From: CAVTWS01 sp964390555
GTDB lineage: Bacteria > Actinomycetota > Acidimicrobiia > Acidimicrobiales > SHLQ01
Reading direction: 5' to 3'
Assembly: GCA_964390555.1 (NCBI GenBank)
Contig: CAYMJU010000086.1
Location: 1 to 64,000, forward strand
Length of the DNA stretch: 64,000 nt
Translations under genes and position numbers: made by a program
In this document: one piece after another, positions 26,845 through 34,991 of the stretch
How positions within the stretch are numbered: position 1 is the stretch's first letter
Layout of the letters: every line of letters starts with the position of its first letter
Notes under the pieces: generated by a model
The model's input: the letters and a program-made list of their open reading frames with translations, nothing else
What the model was told of the DNA's origin: nothing
Database searches by the model: none

Positions 26845-27693
26845 TCACCGAGTGAACGGTGCCAGCAACTCCTCGGGAACCGTGTTGCGCCAACCGTGCC
26901 CGGGCCAGTTGAACCAGCCCGACGACGCGTACGTGCCGCCGTCGGGGTGCAGCGTGGTGCCGGTCACGTAGGCCGACAGCGCCGAGGCCAGGAACACCAC
27001 GCACCCGGCCACGTCGGCCACGTCGCCAGGCCGGCCCATCGGGATCTGCACGCGGGTGCCGAGCTCGGACTTCGGCGGCTGGCCGGGGGCGGCCATCCGG
27101 CGCATGGCCGGCGTGGGGGTGTAGTCGGGGGCGACGTTGTTGACACGGATGTGATCGGGCCCGAGCTCGACGGCCAGGGTGCGCCCGAACTGCTCGACGG
27201 CGGCCTTGGCCGCCGAATAGACGGCGAAGCCGGGAGCGGCGCGGTGGCACTCGATCGTGGTCAGGTTGACGATGCTCCCGCCGCGGCCGCCGGCTTGCAT
27301 CCGGGGCACGGCCAGGGAACAGGCGTGGATCACGTGCATGAGGTTCATGCGGATGACGGCGTCCCACCCCTTCGGCTTCGTGTCGACGAAGTCGGCGAGG
27401 AACGTCCCGCCCGGCACGTTCACCAGGGTGTCGACGCGCCCCCACTGCTCGTCGACCTCGACGAAGAGCGCTTCGAGCTGGTCGTGAACGCGCACGTCGC
27501 CATGCCTGACGATCGCCTCCGGACCCAGGGCGGCGGCGGTGTCACCGACCGCGTGGGGGTCGATGTCGATCACCGCGACGCGCACGCCGTTGGCGGCCAG
27601 ATCACGGGTGATCGCGCCGCCCAGACCGCCGGCGCCGCCGGTGATCACCGCGACCGTGCCGGCAAGCCCGCCGCGCTCCTCGAACCAGGTCAC
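26845..27693 (-). CDS. Short-chain dehydrogenase/reductase
   Basis: 282 residues from GTG 27693, eight bp after the stop of the HD-domain gene. The open frame continues upstream into that gene in another register and is not coding there. TGGAGGLGG (about 18-26), a Thr/Ser in NLTTIE and YSAAK give the SDR core. NVPGG replaces the usual NNAG. The C-terminus ends in WFNWPGHGWRN before a short tail. It is co-transcribed with the HD-domain gene and probably oxidises or reduces an alcohol/ketone in the same pathway. Its cofactor preference is probably NAD, judging by the acidic DIDP after strand 2. Confidence 0.83.
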   Translation of the reverse strand: MTWFEERGGLAGTVAVITGGAGGLGGAITRDLAANGVRVAVIDIDPHAVGDTAAALGPEAIVRHGDVRVHDQLEALFVEVDEQWGRVDTLVNVPGGTFLADFVDTKPKGWDAVIRMNLMHVIHACSLAVPRMQAGGRGGSIVNLTTIECHRAAPGFAVYSAAKAAVEQFGRTLAVELGPDHIRVNNVAPDYTPTPAMRRMAAPGQPPKSELGTRVQIPMGRPGDVADVAGCVVFLASALSAYVTGTTLHPDGGTYASSGWFNWPGHGWRNTVPEELLAPFTR

Positions 27694-27700
27694 CGGTTCG

Positions 27701-28282
27701 CTACTTGGACGCGACCGACGTGACGAGGCGGGCACGTACCAACGGCTCGAAGTGCTCGAGCGGCTCGCTCTTGTAGTCGGCGTCGAAGGCGACCTGGTCG
27801 TACTTGGCGCAGAACTCCTCGGTGTACTCGTAGTACGGCGAGTCACGATGGGCGTCTCGGGCGTTGCGGTCGAGGCCGATGTGGTGCCAGAAGTAATACC
27901 CCTGGAAGATGCCGTGGTGCTCCACGAGCCAGTGGTTCTCGCGCGACACGAAGGGCCGCACGATCGACGCCGCCACCGCCGGGTGGTTGAACGGGGCGAG
28001 GGTGTCGCCGATGTCGTGCAACAGGGCGCACAGGACGTACTCCTCGTCGCGCCCGTCGCGCTCGGCCCGGGTGGCCGTCTGCAGGCTGTGCTCGAGACGA
28101 TCGACGGGGAACCCGCCGTAGTCGTGGCTCAGCTCGCGCAGGAGGCCGATCACCCGGTCCGGTACAAAGGTCTGGGCCACGTCGAGTTGAGGTGTGATGA
28201 TCGCCCAGTCCTCGGCCGTCGACTCCTCGAATGACGAGAAGCGAGCCCGCGGTGGATCGTTGGTGGCTGTCGTTGCCTTCAC
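27701..28282 (-). CDS. HD-domain protein, possible mixed-valent diiron oxygenase (PhnZ/TmpB-like)
   Basis: 193 residues from GTG 28282. An HD core is present: a His in HSLQTATRAERDG (about 65), ALLHDIGD (HD pair at about 90), and His residues in VEHHGIFQGYYFWHHIG (about 118-134). The HxxQ..AE..G....ALLHDIG pattern is closer to the PhnZ/TmpB oxygenase branch than to nucleotide phosphohydrolases. That branch uses a diiron centre to cleave or hydroxylate small phosphonates and amines. No phosphonate genes are nearby, so the substrate is open; a simple phosphohydrolase remains possible. The GTG is only about 10 bp after a TACGAT box on the minus strand, suggesting a leaderless mRNA. Confidence 0.65.
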   Translation of the reverse strand: MKATTATNDPPRARFSSFEESTAEDWAIITPQLDVAQTFVPDRVIGLLRELSHDYGGFPVDRLEHSLQTATRAERDGRDEEYVLCALLHDIGDTLAPFNHPAVAASIVRPFVSRENHWLVEHHGIFQGYYFWHHIGLDRNARDAHRDSPYYEYTEEFCAKYDQVAFDADYKSEPLEHFEPLVRARLVTSVASK

Positions 28283-28300
28283 AGAGCTAATCGTACGGGT
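28283..28300. promoter_or_regulatory. Motif M2, copy 1 (AGAGCTAA..GTACGG)
   Basis: AGAGCTAATCGTACGGGT abuts the HD-domain start and resembles the motifs at 47223, 50612 and 61181. Read on the minus strand it holds a -10-like TACGAT about 10 bp before the GTG, so it is probably the promoter of the SDR/HD pair. Confidence 0.35.
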
Positions 28301-28324
28301 CGTAGCACCCGCGGTCCATGGACG

Positions 28325-29173
28325 TCAGCCAGTGGGCCGGTCGGCGGCGACACTTCGTATGCGATCGACACCGGCCTGGCCGCGAACGGTCCCCGCAACC
28401 ATGCCGCCGTCGACGGGGAGCACCGTGCCGGTGACGTAGCTCGACCGGTCGCTCGCGAACCACACAGCGGCTTCGGCGATGTCGCCGGGCGTGCCCTGCC
28501 GTTTGATGGCCTGCCGGGACATGATGTGCTCCCGGATGCGCGCCATCAGCTCGGCCCTCTCGTCGTCGGCCAGGCCGGCCGCCATCACCGATCCGAGGAT
28601 CGGCGTCTCGATGTTGCCGGGCGCCAGGCAGTTGACCCTCACACCGAGCTCGCCGACGTCGAGGGCGGCGGATTTCGTGAACATGATCACCGACGCCTTC
28701 GACGTGTGGTACGTCCACAGCCCCGGCGCCGGATTGATGCCACCGATCGACGAGATGTTGATGATCGATCCACCGCCGTTGGTCGCCATGTGGCGGGCGG
28801 CCTCGCGGGTCCCGGCCATGACACCGAGCAGGTTGACCCCCATCACCCGATGGAAGTCGCCGAAGTCGTCGTCGAGCAGCCGGGGGTGGCGTGCGCCCGA
28901 GATGCCGGCGTTGTTGAACATCACGTGAAGTCCGCCGAAGGTCTCGACGGCGCAGTCGACGAGCGCGCGCACCTGCTCCTGATCGGCCACGTCGGTGTAC
29001 CGGAAGCGGGCCCGGGAACCGAAGGTCGCGGCGAGAGCCTCGCCCTGATCCCGGTCGACGTCCGCGATGACCACCCGGGCGCCCTCGGCCACGAACCGCT
29101 CGACGGTGCCCCGACCGATCCCGGATGCTCCTCCGGTGACGATCGCGACCTTCCCCACCAGTTCTTCTGCCAT
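28325..29173 (-). CDS. Short-chain dehydrogenase/reductase
   Basis: 282 residues from ATG 29173; upstream in-frame sequence belongs to the divergent P450 locus and is not coding on this strand. TGGASGIGR (about 13-21), NNAG (about 91), SSIGG Ser and YHTSK (about 155) are canonical, and the C-terminal GTVLPVDGG closes the fold. It ends in a 25-residue tail. It diverges from the P450 at 29294 across a region containing a near-perfect TGACAGTAGAGTGTCA operator, so the pair is probably co-regulated: the P450 could make an alcohol that this enzyme oxidises. Confidence 0.87.
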   Translation of the reverse strand: MAEELVGKVAIVTGGASGIGRGTVERFVAEGARVVIADVDRDQGEALAATFGSRARFRYTDVADQEQVRALVDCAVETFGGLHVMFNNAGISGARHPRLLDDDFGDFHRVMGVNLLGVMAGTREAARHMATNGGGSIINISSIGGINPAPGLWTYHTSKASVIMFTKSAALDVGELGVRVNCLAPGNIETPILGSVMAAGLADDERAELMARIREHIMSRQAIKRQGTPGDIAEAAVWFASDRSSYVTGTVLPVDGGMVAGTVRGQAGVDRIRSVAADRPTG

Positions 29174-29203
29174 GGCTGATCCTCGACTCGACGCTCCTAG
29201 GAC

Positions 29204-29219
29204 TGACAGTAGAGTGTCA
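29204..29219. promoter_or_regulatory. Putative TetR operator, perfect-arm palindrome
   Basis: TGACAGTAGAGTGTCA has perfect arms and lies in the 120-bp divergent region between SDR (29173) and P450 (29294), followed by CATTGA. Reverse-complemented, the site at 31289 matches it at 15 of 16 bases, and the site at 18187 differs by one base. Confidence 0.62.
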
Positions 29220-29293
29220 CATTGACGAGATCGGTGCGCTCGGCCATCGCCCACCGACCGTCGACCACCGACGCCGCAGAAGGGGGAGACGAC

Positions 29294-30502
29294 GTGGAGA
29301 CCGCCAGCACGGTGATCACCTACCCGATCGTGCCCGAACGTGGGCTCGAGGTCGACCCGCTGTACCGCGAGCTGCAGGCCAAAGCACCCATCCGGGTCCA
29401 GCTGCCCCACGGTGAACCGTGCTGGCTCGCGACCCGCTACGACGACGTGCGCACGGTGTACGGCGACCGGCGGTTCGGTCGGGCCGAGGGCCTCCGGCGT
29501 GACCCGCCCGGCACGTTCCCCGGCGAGCTCATGCGGATCCCCAGCCTGCTGGTGAACATGGATCCGCCCGACCACACGCGAGTGCGCCGCCTCACGTCGG
29601 GCGCGTTCTCGCCGGCTCGCATCGGTGGGCTGCAGGCGTGGGTCCAGTCGGTGGTCGACGACCTCCTCGACCAGATGGCTGCGCTCGGGCCAGGCGCCGA
29701 CTTCGTTCCCGCGTTCGCCGAGCAGCTGCCGGTGAAGGTGCTGGTGGGGATCCTCGGCGTGCCCGAGACCGACTCGCGGGACTTCCGGACCTGGGTGATG
29801 AACATGTCCGACCACGGGCTCGACCTCGCGACACGAGATCAGGCCCGCGTCGAGTTCCACGCCTACCTGGCCGAGCGGATCGCCGAGCGGCGCGAGCGGC
29901 GAACCGACGACTTGTTGAGCTCCCTCGTCGAGGCGAGAGACGACGACGACCGCTTGAGCGAGGACGAGCTGTTCGGCCTGTGCATCGCCCTGTGGGGCGG
30001 GGGCTTCAAGACGACGTTGATGCAGCTCGGCACCACCGTGTACACGCTCATGACCCACCGCCACCTCTGGGAGGAGCTCCTCGGCGACGCCGCCCTGATG
30101 CCTGCGGGGCTCGAGGAGCTGTGGCGGTGGATTCCGAGCTTCCGCTACGCCCGGCCGTTCGTGCGGTGGGCCTCAGAAGACGTCGAGCTGGCGGGCGGGT
30201 TCGTCGTCCCGGCGGGCGACGCGGTGCTGCCCGAGCACGCGGTGGCCAACCGCGACGAGTCGGTGTTCTCCCACGGATGGGACCTCGACTTCCACCGCGT
30301 CGATCCCCGCCCTCACCTCTCGTTCGCGTTCGGCGCCCACCACTGCATGGGCGCCCACCTGGCGACACTGCAGGTCCGTCTGGCGGTCGAGTCTCTGCTG
30401 GGACGGTTCCCGTCCCTCGAGCTGGCCATACCCGAGGCCGACGTGCCGTGGTCGACGGCGGCGATCATGCGCTCGGTCGAGTCTCTGCCTCTGCGGTGGT
30501 GA
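29294..30502 (+). CDS. Cytochrome P450 with unusual I-helix
   Basis: 402 residues from GTG 29294, chosen because AGGGGGAG lies 5 bp upstream; TTG 29222, just after the operator, would add 24 unlikely residues. The heme loop FAFGAHHCMGAHLA (Cys at about 351) and ExxR as EELWR are intact. The I-helix reads WGGGFKTTLMQLG (about 233-245): where most P450s have an acid before the conserved Thr, this one has Lys. That residue takes part in oxygen activation, so proton delivery or the substrate may differ. It is divergent from an SDR and convergent with the TetR gene. Confidence 0.9.
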   Translation: METASTVITYPIVPERGLEVDPLYRELQAKAPIRVQLPHGEPCWLATRYDDVRTVYGDRRFGRAEGLRRDPPGTFPGELMRIPSLLVNMDPPDHTRVRRLTSGAFSPARIGGLQAWVQSVVDDLLDQMAALGPGADFVPAFAEQLPVKVLVGILGVPETDSRDFRTWVMNMSDHGLDLATRDQARVEFHAYLAERIAERRERRTDDLLSSLVEARDDDDRLSEDELFGLCIALWGGGFKTTLMQLGTTVYTLMTHRHLWEELLGDAALMPAGLEELWRWIPSFRYARPFVRWASEDVELAGGFVVPAGDAVLPEHAVANRDESVFSHGWDLDFHRVDPRPHLSFAFGAHHCMGAHLATLQVRLAVESLLGRFPSLELAIPEADVPWSTAAIMRSVESLPLRW

Positions 30503-30526
30503 CCGAGGAGCGCGGGCCCGAGCCCT

Positions 30527-31153
30527 CTAGGAACCCGCCATGATGTCGGCGAGGCGAACGAACTCGTCGGCGATCGTTTCGCTGAGATCGGCTTCGTCGG
30601 GGCCGGCGAGCCACCGGTCGAGGCCCCGATTGTGGGTGAGCACGCCGATGTCGGCCAGGAGCCGGCAGTTCTCGTCGGGATGTTGGCGACCTCGTCGGGT
30701 CGCGATGGCGCTGGCGACGACGGCTAGGTCGTTGAGCCGGTGCTCGTACTCTCGGCCACGCAGCGTCGGCGAGGACGCCACCGCCCGCTCGTAGAGCAGG
30801 AGGTTGGCGCGCCGTTCGGTCAGCGTGGAGCCCACCTGCCGGAAGGTCGTCGCCAGGGCGTCGAGGTCCGAGAGGTGCGCGGGTTGCCCGAGGAACACGG
30901 CGACGAAGGACTGCATCCAGGTGCGCCGGTCTGCGAACAGGACCGACTCCTTGGTGGCGAAGTACCGGAAGAACGTGCGGCCCGACACCTCGGCGCGCTC
31001 GGCGATCTCTTCGGTGGTGGTCGACTCGTAGCCCTGGGTGGCGAACAGGTGCAGAGCGGCCTCGCGGAGGGCGACCCCGGTTCTGGCCTTGCGCCGCTCG
31101 CGCCGGGTCGGAGCGGTGTCGACAGCCGTCGACGAGAGGCTCTGACCGTTCAC
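30527..31153 (-). CDS. TetR-family transcriptional regulator (paralogue)
   Basis: 208 residues from GTG 31153; the frame is open further upstream to 31294 but crosses the REP-B repeat and the operator, so a later start is more likely. The HTH is TEEIAERAEVSGRTFFRYFATKES (about 48-71). The ligand domain shares YERAVASSPTLRGR and RWLAGPDEADL with the TetR at 17449, indicating duplication. It is divergent from the amidohydrolase at 31304, whose start codon overlaps a TGACA/TGTCA-type site at 31289. The obvious targets are that gene and the P450/SDR promoter at 29204. The inducer is unknown, probably a CoA ester of the pathway. Confidence 0.88.
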   Translation of the reverse strand: MNGQSLSSTAVDTAPTRRERRKARTGVALREAALHLFATQGYESTTTEEIAERAEVSGRTFFRYFATKESVLFADRRTWMQSFVAVFLGQPAHLSDLDALATTFRQVGSTLTERRANLLLYERAVASSPTLRGREYEHRLNDLAVVASAIATRRGRQHPDENCRLLADIGVLTHNRGLDRWLAGPDEADLSETIADEFVRLADIMAGS

Positions 31154-31232
31154 GGAGATGGTGCCGATGTCGAGAATGTAGCTCGACGGGGCGCGACCAC
31201 CGTGGCCCGGACGCGAGAACCCACGCCAGTAG

Positions 31233-31267
31233 GTGAACGTTCGACGTCTGATCGGTCTCGCTCGCCT
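31233..31267. repeat. 35-bp promoter-region repeat (REP-B), copy 2
   Basis: Matches 19272-19306 at 34 of 35 positions. As in copy 1, a TGACA/TGTCA-family site follows about 20 bp later (31289-31304), so repeat plus operator look like one duplicated promoter module. Confidence 0.65.
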
Positions 31268-31288
31268 ATTGGCTCGCCCTCTGGGTCG

Positions 31289-31304
31289 TGGCACTCTACT
31301 GTCA
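31289..31304. promoter_or_regulatory. Putative TetR operator overlapping a start codon
   Basis: TGGCACTCTACTGTCA is, on the other strand, TGACAGTAGAGTGCCA, one base from the 29204 site. Its last base is the A of the ATG at 31304. Binding here would block transcription or initiation of the amidohydrolase and affect the divergent TetR promoter. Confidence 0.58.
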
Positions 31305-33010
31305 TGAGAGCATCTGGTGAGGAGTTCGACCTCGTCATCAGGGGCGGCACGATCGTCGACGGGTCGGGCGGGCCGTCACGGACCGGCGATGTCGCCGTCG
31401 TTGGCGATCGGATCGTCGATGTGGGTCTCGTGGCGGGCCGCGGCTCACGCGAGATCGACGCCGACGGGCTCGTGGTGGCACCCGGTTTCGTCGACGCCCA
31501 CACGCACATGGACGCCCAGCTCTTCTGGGACGACCTCGGCAAGCCGACGTGTTGGCACGGGGTGACCACGGTCGTGATGGGCAACTGCGGGTTCACGCTC
31601 GCGCCGGCCCGGCCCGCCGAGCGCGCCCTGGTGGTCCGCAACCTCGAGCGGGCCGAGGACATCGCCCCCGAGGCCATGGCCGAGGGCATCGACTGGACCT
31701 GGTCGACGTTCGCAGAGTTCCTCGACGCCGTCGATGCCCGTCCCAAGGGCCTGAACCACGTGGCGTCGATCGGGCATTCGGCGCTGCGCACGTGGGCGAT
31801 GGGGGAGCGGGCGTTCGAGCACACCGCGACCCCCGATGACCTGGCGGTGATGGCCGCCGAGCTGCGGTCGGCCCTGGCGGCCGGGGCCGCGGCGTTCACG
31901 ACGTCGCGCACGATCGCCCACGCTACGTCCGACGATCGCCCGGTGGCGTCGCGGTTGGCCGCGTGGGACGAGATCGAAGCTCTCGTGGGGATCGTCGGCC
32001 GTGAGAGCCGAGCCGTCTTCCAGTTGGCCCCCGAGCGGTTGTTCGACCCCGACCAGCATCGCGACTTCGAGCGCCGGTTGAGCGAGCTCGCGATCCAAAG
32101 CGGTGCACCGATCGTGTTCGGGAAGTTCTCCCACCCCATCCCGCAGCCGTCGCTCGATCTGATGGATCAGACCGCGGTCCGAGGTGGCGAGATGTTCGCC
32201 TTGACACACTGCCGTGGCGTGGTGTCCGCGCAGTCCTTCCAGACCCGGCTCGGGTTCGACAGCCTCCCCGAGTGGCAGGAGGTCCGCCGTCAGCCCTTGC
32301 CGGCGCAAAGGGAGCTCCTGCGGGATCCCGCCGTACGTGCCCGGCTCGTGCACGCCGCTCACCATGGCGAGTACGGCGTCGTCCACGGTCCCGAGGCCGG
32401 GCGACCGCGGTTCGAGACGATGACGATCCTCGACTCGCCGGTCCTGCCCAACACCTCGGTCGCCGACGAGGCCCGCCGCCGTGGCGTCGATCCGGTCGAG
32501 GCGATGATCGATGTGGCCCTCGAGCGTGACTTCGAGGTCTTCTTCGTCCAGCACCTGATGATGCAGGACGAGGACGAGCTCCTGCATCTGATGCGCCACC
32601 CGCGCACGGCCATGTGCTTCTCCGATTCCGGCGCCCACGTGAGCCAGATCTTCGACTCGTCGATCTACACGCACCTGCTCGCCTACTGGGTGCGCGAGCG
32701 AGGCGTGGTCGGGCTCGAGGAAGCCGTGCAGATGATCACGTCGCGTCCGGCCAGCATCTTCGGGCTGCACGACCGTGGCCGTCTGGAGCCGGGGCTCGCC
32801 GCCGACATCACCGTGTTCGACGCGGCCACGGTGGCCCCGCTGCGTCCCTACGTCGTGCAGGACCTCCCGGGCGGAGCCCGGCGGATCGAGCAGCGGGCGG
32901 TCGGGATCGAGGCCACGGTGGTGAACGGCCGGGTGTTCACCCTCGGCGGTGAGCCCACCGAAGAGCGCCCCGGTCGGCTGCTACGAGCCCGGCCCATCGA
33001 GGAGTCCTGA
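31304..33010 (+). CDS. D-aminoacylase-like amidohydrolase (paralogue of 24846)
   Basis: 568 residues from ATG 31304. FDLVIRGGTIVDGSGG opens the protein. DAHTHMDAQLFWDD (about 63-76) gives the HxH metal pair, then GNCGFTLAP, SIGHSALRTWAMG and FSDSGAHVSQIFDSS with the late metal Asp. It clearly parallels the enzyme at 24846 motif for motif. The start overlaps an operator, and no Shine-Dalgarno is visible, so a short or leaderless 5' end is likely. It precedes an aldo/keto reductase and the TauD-cupin-TauD group. It is a hydrolase of an amide, carbamate or cyclic amide-like compound; the substrate is not determinable here. Confidence 0.85.
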   Translation: MRASGEEFDLVIRGGTIVDGSGGPSRTGDVAVVGDRIVDVGLVAGRGSREIDADGLVVAPGFVDAHTHMDAQLFWDDLGKPTCWHGVTTVVMGNCGFTLAPARPAERALVVRNLERAEDIAPEAMAEGIDWTWSTFAEFLDAVDARPKGLNHVASIGHSALRTWAMGERAFEHTATPDDLAVMAAELRSALAAGAAAFTTSRTIAHATSDDRPVASRLAAWDEIEALVGIVGRESRAVFQLAPERLFDPDQHRDFERRLSELAIQSGAPIVFGKFSHPIPQPSLDLMDQTAVRGGEMFALTHCRGVVSAQSFQTRLGFDSLPEWQEVRRQPLPAQRELLRDPAVRARLVHAAHHGEYGVVHGPEAGRPRFETMTILDSPVLPNTSVADEARRRGVDPVEAMIDVALERDFEVFFVQHLMMQDEDELLHLMRHPRTAMCFSDSGAHVSQIFDSSIYTHLLAYWVRERGVVGLEEAVQMITSRPASIFGLHDRGRLEPGLAADITVFDAATVAPLRPYVVQDLPGGARRIEQRAVGIEATVVNGRVFTLGGEPTEERPGRLLRARPIEES

Positions 33011-33027
33011 CCCACCCTGCAGAAAAC

Positions 33028-33043
33028 TGGCAGCGTGATGACA
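33028..33043. promoter_or_regulatory. Weak TGACA/TGTCA-family site
   Basis: TGGCAGCGTGATGACA followed by CTTTGA lies in the 75-bp gap before the aldo/keto reductase. It has the same 5-6-5 spacing as the other sites but resembles the direct-repeat form at 4542 more than the palindromes. Confidence 0.3.
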
Positions 33044-33085
33044 CTTTGATGGGCAGAGCTCAGCCGGCGCATCTATGCTCGCGGC

Positions 33086-34111
33086 ATGGAGTACCGCACT
33101 CTGGGTGAGACGGGCGTGAAGGTCAGCGAGCTGTGTCTCGGCGCCATGATGTTCGGATCGTGGGGCAACACCGACCACGACGAGTGTGTCCGCATCGTCG
33201 ACGCGGCGATCGATGCCGGTATCAACTTCATCGACACCGCCGACACGTACAGCAACGGCGAGTCCGAGGAGATCCTGGCCAAGGCGCTGCGGGGCCGGCG
33301 CGACGACATCGTCCTCGCCACGAAGTGCCACATGCCGATGGGTCGCGACCCGAACCAGCAGGGATCGTCCCGGCGCTGGATCACCCGCGCGTGCGAGGAC
33401 AGCCTGCGCCGCCTCCAGACCGATCACATCGACCTCTTCCAGATCCACCGCCTCGATCCGGCCACCAGCCATGACGAGACGCTCGCCGCGCTCACCGATC
33501 TGGTACGGGCGGGCAAGGTCCGCTATCTCGGGAGCTCGACCTACCCTCCCTCGGCGATCGTCGAGGCGCAGTGTGTCGCCGAGCGCCGTGGCCGCGAGCG
33601 GTTCGTGTGCGAGCAGCCCCCGTACTCGATGCTGTACCGGGCGATCGAGAGCGATGCGTTGCCCACGTGCCAGCGCTACGGCATGGGCGTGATCCCCTGG
33701 GGTCCTCTCGGTGGTGGCTGGCTGTCGGGCCGGTGGCGCAGGGGTGCGAGCACCATGGAGAGCAGCCGGTCCAACCGGGTGCCGAGCCGCTACGACTTGT
33801 CGACCCCCGACAACCAGCGCAAGCTCGACGCCGTAGAGGAGCTGACGCTGCTCGCCGAGTCCGCCGGTCTCTCGCTGATCCATCTCGGCCTGGCGTTCGT
33901 CCTCAGTCATCCCGCGGTGAGCGCGGCGATCGTCGGTCCCCGCACGATGGAGCACTTCGAGAGTCAGGTCGGCTCGGCCGACGTTCGCCTCGGGTCCGAC
34001 GTGCTCGACCGCATCGACAAGATCGTCCCGCCGGGGACCAACATCAGCGCCGCCGACAACGGGTACCGCTCGCCGCCGATCGTCGACCCGAAGCTGCGCC
34101 GGCGGGCCTGA
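33086..34111 (+). CDS. Aldo/keto reductase
   Basis: 341 residues from ATG 33086. The AKR tetrad is visible: Asp and Tyr in FIDTADTYSNGESEE (about 49-63), Lys in LATKCHM (about 78) and His in FQIHRL (about 119). C-terminal AAIVGPRTMEHFE binds the NADPH phosphate region. The family reduces aldehydes or ketones with NADPH in a TIM barrel. It follows the amidohydrolase by 75 bp and precedes the dioxygenase group by 22 bp, so it probably belongs to the same catabolic unit, reducing a carbonyl formed by dioxygenation or oxidising the reverse. Length is standard. Confidence 0.92.
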   Translation: MEYRTLGETGVKVSELCLGAMMFGSWGNTDHDECVRIVDAAIDAGINFIDTADTYSNGESEEILAKALRGRRDDIVLATKCHMPMGRDPNQQGSSRRWITRACEDSLRRLQTDHIDLFQIHRLDPATSHDETLAALTDLVRAGKVRYLGSSTYPPSAIVEAQCVAERRGRERFVCEQPPYSMLYRAIESDALPTCQRYGMGVIPWGPLGGGWLSGRWRRGASTMESSRSNRVPSRYDLSTPDNQRKLDAVEELTLLAESAGLSLIHLGLAFVLSHPAVSAAIVGPRTMEHFESQVGSADVRLGSDVLDRIDKIVPPGTNISAADNGYRSPPIVDPKLRRRA

Positions 34112-34133
34112 TCGGTGTGAGAGGGGATCGCCG

Positions 34134-34988
34134 ATGACTCAGCTCCTGGTCAGAGACCTCACGCCGCGGATCGGTGCGGAGATCACGGGGTTGAATCCTC
34201 GGGCGGACCTCGACGAGACGACCCGTTTGCGCCTCAAGGACGTGTTCGATCGTCGCGCGTTGCTGGTGTTGCGCGACGTCGACGTCGACTTCGAGTCCCA
34301 GCTCTACCTCGTCGAGAGCTTGCATGGCTCCGAGCCGGTGCGCCGCGACATCGAGGACGTCAACTTCAGCTACGTGTCGAACAAGGAGCCCGATGGCGGT
34401 GCCCCGTACGGGCGGCTGATGTTCCACACCGACATGATGTGGTCGCCGCTGGCGACCCAGGTCGCGTCGCTCTACGCCACCGAGGTCGAGCAACCATCGG
34501 TCCCGACGGTATGGGCGAGCACGACGCACGGGTGGGCCGCGCTCTCCGACGAGCTGAAGGGCCGGGTCGAGGGGCTCCACGCCCTCCATTCCAGCGGCCA
34601 GCAGGGGCGGGTGGCCGACGACGACCAGCTCCTGCAGCCGAAGTGGACGACGGAGCGCAGCACGACCACCCCGGTCGCCCTACCGCATCACCGCACGGGC
34701 GAGACCATGCTCTACGTGTGCGAGCAGCAGACCCGGCGAATCGTCGACCTCGCCGAGGATCAAAGCGATGCCCTGCTCGACGAGCTGTTCGCGCATCTCT
34801 ACGCGCCGGAGAACCTGTTCGAGCACCACTGGCGAGCCGGTGACCTGGTGATCTGGGACAACCAGCTCGTCCAGCACGCTCGCCCGTACCTCGAACCTGG
34901 CGGTCCGGCCCGAACCCTGCGAAAGGTGCATGCTCCCCGCAACCTCGTCCGGTTGGTGGGCGCGCCCGAGTACGACCGGGCGAACTGA
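34134..34988 (+). CDS. TauD/TfdA family Fe(II)/2-oxoglutarate dioxygenase (first copy)
   Basis: 284 residues from ATG 34134, with GAGGGGAT upstream. The 2-His-1-carboxylate triad is HTD in LMFHTDMMW (about 101) and the distal His in NQLVQHARPY (about 248). RTLRK supplies the 2-oxoglutarate-binding Arg. The family oxidises a substrate C-H bond while decarboxylating 2-oxoglutarate; taurine, 2,4-D-type ethers and carnitine precursors are known substrates. A second enzyme of the same family is at 35465 with only a cupin gene between, so they probably act on related compounds. Sequence does not reveal the substrate. Confidence 0.92.
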   Translation: MTQLLVRDLTPRIGAEITGLNPRADLDETTRLRLKDVFDRRALLVLRDVDVDFESQLYLVESLHGSEPVRRDIEDVNFSYVSNKEPDGGAPYGRLMFHTDMMWSPLATQVASLYATEVEQPSVPTVWASTTHGWAALSDELKGRVEGLHALHSSGQQGRVADDDQLLQPKWTTERSTTTPVALPHHRTGETMLYVCEQQTRRIVDLAEDQSDALLDELFAHLYAPENLFEHHWRAGDLVIWDNQLVQHARPYLEPGGPARTLRKVHAPRNLVRLVGAPEYDRAN

Positions 34989-34991
34989 ACC

